In this document: positions 7,466-15,193 of the stretch, piece by piece
Layout: the number at the start of each line of letters is the position of its first letter
How positions within the stretch are numbered: position 1 is the stretch's first letter
Assembly: GCA_035272265.1 (NCBI GenBank)
Contig: DATEQV010000506.1
Coordinates: 1-19,702 of the forward strand
From: Acidisphaera sp035272265
GTDB taxonomy: Bacteria > Pseudomonadota > Alphaproteobacteria > Acetobacterales > Acetobacteraceae
Length of the DNA stretch: 19,702 nucleotides
Reading direction: 5' to 3'
The notes under the pieces: model-generated
The model's input: the letters and a program-made list of their open reading frames with translations, nothing else
The model's database searches: none
Told to the model about the DNA's origin: nothing
Translations under genes and position numbers: made by a program

Positions 7466-7581
7466 TGCGACTTCTCCGGCGTCTGCGGGCTCGTCCGGAT
7501 CAGCGCGTCGCACCCCCGCACATAAGCTGCCGCCGCGGCGAACGCCACGCCGAGCACCACCAGCATTGCAAGATCGAGCAC
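7462..7581 (-). CDS. Small KdpF-like membrane peptide coupled to kdpA
   Basis: A 39-residue peptide starting at GTG with AAGGAG five bases upstream. It has one membrane span (about residues 3-20, LDLAMLVVLGVAFAAAAAY) and a polar C-terminus VRGCDALIRTSPQTPEKSQ. Its stop overlaps the kdpA start codon (ATGA), the classic sign of translational coupling. KdpF is a small hydrophobic peptide encoded just before kdpA in Escherichia coli and helps hold the complex together. The present peptide is in the same place but carries a YVRGCD-type ending that I associate with small open frames before kdpA in various bacteria, not with E. coli KdpF itself. Real gene: likely. Exact equivalence to KdpF: uncertain. 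Confidence 0.72.
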   Translation of the reverse strand: MLDLAMLVVLGVAFAAAAAYVRGCDALIRTSPQTPEKSQ

Positions 7582-7812
7582 GGCGACTCCTTGCGTCGCA
7601 TCCCGCGACAGGGTTCCTGCCGAGACGTCAACACGTCCGAGACCGCGCCAGTGCAGTCCCGACGCGCATAAAGAAGCAATCGAACCGATGGCCCGGCCGA
7701 ATAGCGAGCTCATATAGACACGCTTGCCGGGGACTTGCATCCGTGCGGGTGCCGGCGGCAGAGATCCGTGCGGCCGGCAGATCCCGGCCGCGAGCCCGCA
7801 GGAGCCCAGCGT
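7582..7812. other. Divergent intergenic region between the kdp genes and the RLP-cupin unit
   Basis: This 231-base gap should hold promoters for both directions. I could not identify a convincing sigma70 pair on either strand: a TATAGA (7713-7718, +) has no good -35 partner, and a minus-strand TTGACG has no good -10. It contains an in-frame ATG at 7735 that I judge not to be the start of the next gene. No riboswitch fold known to me was recognised. Confidence 0.5.
7771..7790 (+). promoter_or_regulatory. Perfect hairpin just upstream of the RLP ribosome binding site
   Basis: CGGCCGG (7771-7777), a six-base loop CAGATC, and CCGGCCG (7784-7790) form a perfect 7-bp stem, 9 bases before the AGGAG at 7800-7804 and 22 before the TTG start. 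A related GGCAGAGATCC lies just upstream at 7757-7767. It may modulate translation or RNA stability; a chance G+C palindrome is also possible. Confidence 0.35.
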
Positions 7813-8922
7813 TTGGCCGACCGCATCGCCGTCACCTACCGCGTCCGCAGCACGCACAAAGCGATCGAGGCACGCGCGCGAACGATCGCTGTCGAACAAA
7901 GCGTCGAGATGCCGGTCGAGGCGATCGCCGACGCGACGGTCCTTCGCGACGTCATGGGCGCGGTGCAACAGATCGCGCCCGTCGACGAGTCCCGCGACCT
8001 GTTCGACGTTACCATCCGCCTCGCGGCCTCCACGATCGGCGCGGACGCGGGGCAGCTTCTGAACATGCTGTTCGGCAACACGTCGCTGCACGACGACGTG
8101 GTGCTGCACGATATCGCGCTCACGCCGGCACAGGCGGCGTCGTTCGGCGGCCCGTCGCTCGGCATCGCGGGACTGCGGTCGCTGGTCGGCGCCGCCGGTC
8201 GCGCGCTCACCTGCTCGGCGATCAAGCCGCAGGGCCTGCCGCCGGAGGGGTTGGCGGAGATCGCCGAGCAGATGGCGCTCGGCGGCCTCGACTACATCAA
8301 GGACGATCACGGCCTCGCCGATCAGGGCGCCGCTCCGTTCGCCGCGCGCGTGCGCGCCTGTGCCGACGCGGTGTGTCGAGCCGCCGCGCGCACCGGCTAT
8401 CCGACGCGCTACGTGCCGAGCCTGTCCGGCAGCCTCGACGCGCTGCGCCATCAGGCCGGCGTGGCGCGCGACGAAGGGCTGCGCGCGGTGATGGTCGCGC
8501 CGATGATCGCCGGCTGGTCGAACGTGCAGGCGCTGCGGCGGGACTATCCGGACCTCGCCGTCTTCGCCCATCCCAGCATGGGCGGCACGGCGATCCGGCC
8601 CGCGCTGCTGATCGGCACGTTCTTCCGCCTGCTCGGGGCGGACGCGGTGATCTATCCGCATCACGGCGGCCGGTTCGGCTACAGCCTGCGGGAATGCGCG
8701 GCACTCGCGCAGGCCGCCCGCTCGCCCATATCGGGCATCGCACCGGCCATGCCGGTGGCGGCCGGCGGCATGACGCTCGCGAGGGTGCCGGAGATCCTGG
8801 ATTTCTACGGGCCCGACGTGATGCTGCTGATCGGCGGCAGCCTGCTCGCGGCGGGCGAGCGGCTGGCCGAGGCGACAGAGGGCTTCGCCCGCGCGGTCGC
8901 CGAGCATCGATACGGAGGCTGA
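7813..8922 (+). CDS. RuBisCO-like protein (form IV), probable 5-methylthioribulose-1-phosphate isomerase
   Basis: A 369-residue form-IV RuBisCO homologue, not a carboxylase. N-terminal domain: ADRIAVTYRVRS then IAVEQSVEMP. Barrel: Lys138 in SAIKPQGL corresponds to RuBisCO Lys175. IKDDH (Lys163, Asp165, His166) lies where RuBisCO has the carbamylated lysine and metal ligands. The loop-6 region reads PHHGGRFGYS and lacks the catalytic lysine of true RuBisCO. In Rhodospirillum rubrum the protein of this kind isomerises 5-methylthioribulose 1-phosphate to 1-methylthioxylulose 5-phosphate. I chose TTG at 7813 because AGGAG lies 8 bases upstream and homology begins there; the ATG at 7735 would add a non-homologous Arg-rich leader. 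Two bases separate it from the cupin gene, so the two form one unit. Family certain, reaction inferred from context. Confidence 0.9.
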   Translation: MADRIAVTYRVRSTHKAIEARARTIAVEQSVEMPVEAIADATVLRDVMGAVQQIAPVDESRDLFDVTIRLAASTIGADAGQLLNMLFGNTSLHDDVVLHDIALTPAQAASFGGPSLGIAGLRSLVGAAGRALTCSAIKPQGLPPEGLAEIAEQMALGGLDYIKDDHGLADQGAAPFAARVRACADAVCRAAARTGYPTRYVPSLSGSLDALRHQAGVARDEGLRAVMVAPMIAGWSNVQALRRDYPDLAVFAHPSMGGTAIRPALLIGTFFRLLGADAVIYPHHGGRFGYSLRECAALAQAARSPISGIAPAMPVAAGGMTLARVPEILDFYGPDVMLLIGGSLLAAGERLAEATEGFARAVAEHRYGG

Positions 8923-8924
8923 AC

Positions 8925-9371
8925 GTGGACGACACGCTGCGCGCCGCAAGCGACGACTATCGCTGGGAGGGCGTCGAGCATCTGCCGTACAAGGCCGACG
9001 GCGCGGCGCTGTTCCGCGCGATCTCGCGGCAGGTGCTGTTTTCCGAACCCGCCCTCGGCTGCGAGCTGCGCTACTTCGAGATGGAGGCCGGCGGCCACTC
9101 GACGCTGGAGCGGCACGAGCACTGGCACGCGGTGATGATCCTGCGCGGCCGCGGCACCTGCCTGGTCGGCGACCGGGTACGCGAGGTCGGCGAGCGCGAC
9201 CTGGTGACGATCCCGTCGGACACCTGGCACCAGTTCCGCGCCAGCGCGGGCGAGGCGATGGGCTTCCTGTGCATGGTTAATCGCGAGCGCGACAAGCCGA
9301 AGCTGCCGACCGCGGGCGAACTGGCGGCGCTGCGGGCCGATCCCGTGGTCGCGCGGTTCCTGGAGTCGTAG
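8925..9371 (+). CDS. Cupin protein, probable methylthioxylulose-5-phosphate methylsulfurylase (RLP partner)
   Basis: A 148-residue single-domain cupin starting at GTG with GGAGG six bases upstream. Candidate metal ligands are His64, His66 and His68 in RHEHWHAVMILRGRG and His102 in IPSDTWHQF. The glutamate of the standard first cupin motif is not present at its usual spacing. In Rhodospirillum rubrum a cupin encoded beside the RuBisCO-like protein releases methanethiol from 1-methylthioxylulose 5-phosphate to give 1-deoxyxylulose 5-phosphate, joining S-adenosylmethionine salvage to isoprenoid synthesis. The same gene pair here, two bases apart, makes this the best assignment. The protein fold is clear from sequence; the specific reaction rests on gene context. 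Confidence 0.82.
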   Translation: MDDTLRAASDDYRWEGVEHLPYKADGAALFRAISRQVLFSEPALGCELRYFEMEAGGHSTLERHEHWHAVMILRGRGTCLVGDRVREVGERDLVTIPSDTWHQFRASAGEAMGFLCMVNRERDKPKLPTAGELAALRADPVVARFLES

Positions 9372-9407
9372 GCGCCGTCTCCCCATTCGAAAAGGCTCGG
9401 TACGCGG

Positions 9408-10790
9408 ATGCAGCCGGAGAACGACATCGGGCGCGGCTATGCCCCTGAGGCAGTCGGCATCGAATCCGGGATAGGGGCTTCGGGCCGCCCGCCCGGACGG
9501 ACGATCTCGGACGGAAGCTCGAGATGGCTTCGTACGACAGCGCGACTGCGCTGGTTCGGCCTGGCCGCGCTGATCGGCGAAGCATTGGTGCTGTTTCTGC
9601 ACTTCAGGTCGGAGACAGCTTTCGGGCTGAGCAGCGGGATCTACGCCTTCGGCGACGACACCGTCGATTTCTGGGGGCTGCGAGGCTCGCGCTGCAAGGC
9701 CGCATCGGCGACGTCTACGACTTCGGACGATTCCACGACTTCCAGGTAGCGGTGCTGGGTGGTCCGATCCACTTGTATCACTACGACTATCCGCTATCAC
9801 TACGCCTATCCGCCGGTCATGGCGCTGTTGTGTCTGCCCCTGGGTGTCCTGCCGTACCTCGGTGCGGTGGCGTGCTGGATGATCGGCGGGTGCTTGGTGT
9901 TCCTGCTGACCGTCCTGTGTGCGTGGCCCCGCAAAGCTCCGCGGGTCTTCGACGTCGTCCTGTATTCGCTCGCCATCCCGGCCGTCATCATGAACGTGAA
10001 GTTCGGGCAGACGGGCACGTGGGTCGCGGCCGTCCTAGGCTTCGGCCTGATGACGCTGGAGCGCCGGCCGGTGGTGTCCGGCATCCTGCTCGGACTGATG
10101 GTGGCAAAACCTCAACTGGGCTTGCTGATCCCGATCGCATTGATCGCCGGGCGACGATGGACGGCGCTCGTCTCAGCCGCCGCCACGGCCGCGACACTGA
10201 TCGCCGCGACGGTCGCATGGTTCGGAATGGCGCCATGGTGGGCGTTCGTCGAGCGTATGCCGGTGTTGCAGCAACGGATTCTCGAGGACGGCAGCGGAGT
10301 CTGGCAGCTTTTCACGTCCGTGTTCGTGGCGGTGCGCCATCTGCCTGCGTCGGTGACGGCCGCCTACGCCGCGCAAGCCGCCGCGGCTGTTGTCGCGGCC
10401 GTATTGGTAGGCTGGTGCTGGTCGCGCGAGGTTCCCCAGTCCGCGAAAAACGCCGCGCTCATGATGGGTCTCTTCTTCGCGACCCCGTACGCTCACGTCT
10501 ATGACCTGGTAGCGACCGCGCTTGTCCCGCTTTGGCTTTGGCAAGCCATGCCGTCCAAGGGTCCGCGACGAGGTGTCGGGCTTCTCGCGTTCACTGTGCT
10601 GATCCTCGCGCCGTCGCTCATGACTCTTGCCGTCGTGGGGTTCGGGGTCAGTATCGGGTTCCTGCTGCTGCTCCCCGCATTCGTATATGCCGTATACATA
10701 TGCTTGCGTTCGAAGCGGCACGGCGACGCGCGGTCTTCGATGAACGTGGTGGGCGCGACAGGGATTGAACCTGTGACCCCTCCCGTGTGA
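9408..10790 (+). pseudogene. GT87/DUF2029-type polyprenyl-phosphate-dependent membrane glycosyltransferase, frameshifted
   Basis: The intact ancestor would be a membrane mannosyltransferase-like protein of about 450 residues that uses a lipid-linked sugar donor at the outer face of the inner membrane. Recognisable pieces are VDFWGAARLALQGRIGDVYD, then a YPP motif followed by LLCLPLGVLPYLGAVACW, VKFGQTGTWVAAVLGFGLM and VAKPQLGLL, plus many hydrophobic spans. The reading frame breaks twice. At the five-G run 9673-9677 one G appears to be missing; six would restore WGAARLA. At 9776-9813 a 19-bp tandem duplication shifts the frame back. Between the breaks the original frame meets a TAG at 9747-9749. 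The 3' end runs antisense into the tRNA-Val gene. No good ribosome binding site precedes 9408. A genuine pseudogene is likelier than sequencing error because of the duplication. Confidence 0.78.
9776..9813 (+). repeat. Imperfect 19-bp tandem duplication inside the GT87 pseudogene
   Basis: TATCACTACGACTATCCGC (9776-9794) is followed at once by TATCACTACGCCTATCCGC (9795-9813), one mismatch. Deleting one copy joins ...HLYHY directly to AYPPVMALL, restoring the family's YPP motif, so the duplication is a secondary insertion in a once-intact gene. Confidence 0.9.
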
Positions 10791-10821
10791 AGGGAGTGCT
10801 CTCCCGCTGAGCTACGCGCCC
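10747..10821 (-). tRNA. tRNA-Val, anticodon CAC, with encoded CCA
   Basis: Read on the minus strand, the acceptor stem GGGCGCG (10821-10815) pairs with CGCGCCC (10757-10751). The D arm is GCTC/GAGC, the anticodon stem CTCCC/GGGAG encloses the loop TTCACAC (anticodon CAC, valine GUG codons), and the T arm is ACAGG-TTCAATC-CCTGT. The discriminator is A, and CCA is encoded (10749-10747). Total 75 bases including CCA; every stem is fully paired. Confidence 0.96.
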
Positions 10822-10842
10822 GGGACCCCGAAAAGCCAGCGG

Positions 10843-10871
10843 GTCTTAGGGTTTTCGCCTCAGGCGTGCAA
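10843..10871 (-). promoter_or_regulatory. sigma70-type promoter of the tRNA-Val gene
   Basis: On the minus strand TTGCAC (10871-10866) is followed after 17 bases by TAAGAC (10848-10843), a good housekeeping promoter. The predicted start point lies about 15 bases before the mature tRNA 5' end. A G+C-rich segment follows the -10, as is usual for stringently controlled stable-RNA promoters. Confidence 0.65.
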
Positions 10872-10977
10872 CTGGCCGGGCGGGCCGGCGCGCGGCGGGA
10901 CGGCCGGAGCCACACCCAAGCCGCGCAGGAACCGATACCGTCGGCTGACCGCCGGGCGAGGCGCCCCCCGCGAGCGG

Positions 10978-11628
10978 TCAGGCACCCAGCAGGTCGGCCG
11001 CCATCGCGGGGACCTCGGCGATGCGGTGCGCGACCCGTGCGGCACCCGCCGACATCTCGGGCGTGCCGTAGCCCCAGGCGGCGAAGATGCACGGCAGGCC
11101 CGCGCCCGCGGCCGCCGCCACGTCGTTGCGGTGGTCGCCCACCATGACGGCTCGGCCGGGCGTGCCGCCGGCCCGCTCCAGAGTGGCGCGCAGGTGCGCC
11201 GGATCGGGCTTGCGGACGGGGAAGCTGTCGCCGCCGCCGATCGCCGCGAACAGGTGGTCCACGCCGAGGGCGGCCAGCAGGGCATGCGCCGCCGCCTCGG
11301 GCTTGTTGGTGCAGATCGCCAGCCGCCAGCCGCTACCGGTCAGTTCCGCGAGCGCCTCGGCAGCACCTGGGAACAGCGTCGTCGCGTCGGCGGCGTGCGC
11401 CGTGTAGTCGGCGGTGAAGCCGTCGATCGCCGCCTCGTCGGCCTGCGCGCCGCGCGCGGCGAAGGCCCGCCGCACCAGCGCGGCCACGCCGTCGCCGACC
11501 ATCCGCGTCACCTCCGGGATGGTCACGCTCGCGAGGCCGCGTGCGGCGAGCATGCGGTTCGCCGCCGCCGTCAGGTCCGGCACCGAATCGACCAGCGTCC
11601 CGTCCAGGTCGAACACCACGCAGCGCAT
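10978..11628 (-). CDS. gph: Phosphoglycolate phosphatase (HAD superfamily)
   Basis: A 216-residue haloacid-dehalogenase-type phosphatase that dephosphorylates 2-phosphoglycolate, formed by RuBisCO oxygenation or DNA repair. Motif I is VVFDLDGTLVDS with nucleophile Asp7 and acid/base Asp9. Motif II is the Thr/Asn in AICTNKP, motif III the lysine in VRKPDP, and motif IV VGDHRND. The cap region carries MVGDGVAALVRRAF, typical of Gph. The ATG at 11628 is preceded by GAGGGGG; an in-frame TTG at 11649 would add seven residues and was rejected. It is divergent from glmU with 99 bases between starts. Other HAD substrates (for example pyrophosphate-like small phosphates) cannot be excluded. Confidence 0.9.
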   Translation of the reverse strand: MRCVVFDLDGTLVDSVPDLTAAANRMLAARGLASVTIPEVTRMVGDGVAALVRRAFAARGAQADEAAIDGFTADYTAHAADATTLFPGAAEALAELTGSGWRLAICTNKPEAAAHALLAALGVDHLFAAIGGGDSFPVRKPDPAHLRATLERAGGTPGRAVMVGDHRNDVAAAAGAGLPCIFAAWGYGTPEMSAGAARVAHRIAEVPAMAADLLGA

Positions 11629-11679
11629 AGGCCAAACCCCCTCGGGCAAACTCCGTCATCGAATGTGACCGGCCCGGCT

Positions 11680-11716
11680 TTGACATGGCACGCTCGCGGC
11701 CGCTACCCCGGCCGCG
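11680..11716 (+). promoter_or_regulatory. Candidate glmU promoter and leader hairpin
   Basis: A perfect -35 hexamer TTGACA lies at 11680-11685; the -10 position 17 bases later reads CTACCC, a poor match. Overlapping it, CGCGGCCG (11695-11702) pairs perfectly with CGGCCGCG (11709-11716) around CTACCC, just before the AAAGGA ribosome binding site of glmU. Either the promoter, the hairpin or both may be real; the evidence for each alone is modest. Confidence 0.4.
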
Positions 11717-11727
11717 AAAGGACGAAG

Positions 11728-13043
11728 ATGACCACCACCGCCGTGATCCTGGCCGCCGGGCTGGGCACACGCATGAAATCGAACCTGCCCAAGGCGATGC
11801 ACCGCCTGGCCGGCCAGCCGATGATCCGCCACCTGCTGACGACCTGCGAGGCGGTGTTCGACCGCATCGTCGTCGTCATCGGCCCTGGCATGGACGACCT
11901 CGCCCGTGCGGTGGCGCCGCACGCGACGGTCGTTCAGCACGAACGCGCCGGCACCGGCCACGCCGCGCTGCAGGCCGCCCCGCTGTTCGGCGACGGCGAT
12001 GTCGCCGTGCTGTACGCCGACAGCCCGCTGATCGAGGCGGGGACCTTGCGCGCACTGCTTGCCCGCCGCGCGCGGGGCGACGTGCGGGCCGTGCTGCTGG
12101 CGATGCGCCCGACCGATCCTGGCCGGTATGGCCGCGTCATCGTTCGCGACGCGTCGGTGGTGCATGTCGTCGAATGGGCCGACGCGACGGACGCCGAACT
12201 GGCGGAGACGCTGTGCAACGCCGGCGTGATCTGCGCGGCCGGCGCCGACCTCGCGCGCTGGCTGACGCTGGTCCGGGCCGACAATGCCAAGCGCGAATAC
12301 TACCTGACCGACGTCATTGCGCTGGCCGCCGCCGAAGGGCTGGTGGCGGCGATCGAAGCGCCCGAGGACGACGCGAGAGGCATCAACTCGCGCGCCGAAC
12401 TCGCCGCCGCCGAGGCGGCCGTGCAGGCGCGCCTGCGCGCGGCGGCGCTGGAGGCCGGGGTGACGATGACCGATCCGGCGACGGTGTGGCTGTGCGCGGA
12501 CACGCGCCTGGCGCCGGACGTGACGATCGGCCCGAACGTCGTCTTCGGCCCGGGCGTTGTCGTGGAGACCGGTGCGGAGATCCGCGCGTTCAGCCACCTG
12601 GAAGGCTGCACCGTCGGGCGTGGCGCGGTCGTCGGCCCGTTCGCGCGCCTGCGTCCCGGCACCGTGCTCGGCGCCGGCGCGCATGTCGGCAACTTCGTCG
12701 AGGCGAAGGCGGCGGTGCTGGGCGAGGGGGCCAAGGTCAACCACCTGACCTATCTCGGCGACGCCGAGGTCGGCGCGCGCACCAACATCGGGGCCGGGAC
12801 CATCACCTGCAACTACGACGGCTTCGCCAAGCATCGCACGGTGATCGGCGCGGACGTCTTCATCGGCTCCGACAGCGTGCTGGTCGCACCTGTCACGATC
12901 GGCGACGGCGCACTGGTCACCGCCGGCAGCGTGATCACCGACAACGTGGAGCCGGACGCGATGGCGTTCGGCCGCGCGCGGCAGGACAACCGGCCGGGGC
13001 GCGCCGCCGCGTTCCGCAACGCTCGACGCAAGGAGAAAGCCTG

Positions 13044-13044
<1 letters not shown>
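11728..13044 (+). CDS. glmU: Bifunctional UDP-N-acetylglucosamine pyrophosphorylase / glucosamine-1-phosphate N-acetyltransferase
   Basis: GlmU makes UDP-GlcNAc for peptidoglycan and lipopolysaccharide: it acetylates glucosamine 1-phosphate, then transfers UMP. The product is 438 residues, slightly shorter than the 456 of E. coli. The N-terminal uridyltransferase has LAAGLGTRMKS (residues 8-18) and LPK. The usual GDxPL sugar-nucleotide motif reads YADSPLI here, keeping the Asp. CNAGV and REYYLTDV follow. The C-terminal left-handed beta-helix has RPGTVLGAGAHVGNFVEAK, the catalytic histidine in KVNHLTYLGDA, GAGTITCNYDG and hexapeptide repeats. The start is fixed by homology and an AAAGGA site. 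Its stop overlaps the glmS start by one base (TGATG). Confidence 0.97.
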
Positions 13045-14867
<1,823 letters not shown>

Positions 14868-15193
14868 AGGCTGCCGGATCGCGCGCCCGCCGCCCGAATT
14901 ATCCAGCTTTATCCCGGGCCTGATAATTGATGCCGCCGCGCTATGACGGGATTATTCCTGCGAGGCTTCTCAAGATAAATTAGCTCGGTCAGGATAGAAG
15001 CTCGTAATCCCGTGGCCGACGACACTGCCTGGGACCGGGACATGGCCGACTGGTTCCGGGTGAGATACGGGCCGGCGGCCTCGCCGCCACCGTAATTCGG
15101 CGTAGTGTCATGGCGGGCCTGCGGGGCCTTGCCAGGCCGGTGGCACGCGCTCCCCGACATGCCCATGTCCGGTCGATCGACAGGAGGAACGCC
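14868..15193. other. Gene-free gap between glmS and gabD, partly A+T-rich
   Basis: No credible gene was found in these 326 bases. The first half (about 14895-15015) is clearly richer in A+T than the rest of the window and carries two inverted repeats, described separately. The second half is G+C-rich again, includes a GGCGGC/GCCGCC hairpin near 15075-15091, and ends with the strong AGGAGG site of gabD. No clear promoter pair was found. Confidence 0.6.
14897..15013. repeat. Two adjacent inverted repeats in an A+T-rich island
   Basis: The first hairpin has AATTATC (14897-14903) opposite GATAATT (14922-14928), extended by AG/CT with a bulged C. The second has ACGGGATTA (14946-14954) pairing with TAATCCCGT (15005-15013); nested inside, GAGGCTTCT (14962-14970) pairs with AGAAGCTC (14996-15003) with one bulge. 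Neither is followed by a T run, so they are poor terminators. The base composition differs from the surroundings, hinting at a small foreign or miniature inverted-repeat element, or at a structured RNA 3' end for glmUS. Confidence 0.55.

Noticed and set aside
7735..7812. Alternative ATG start for the RLP adding 26 residues (MHPCGCRRQRS...)
   Set aside because: The extra leader is Arg/Pro-rich with no family similarity and no ribosome binding site; the TTG at 7813 has AGGAG at good spacing and matches the usual family start.
10747..10790. C-terminal GATGIEPVTPPV as real protein sequence
   Set aside because: It is the reverse complement of a perfectly folded tRNA-Val and is a well-known annotation artefact.
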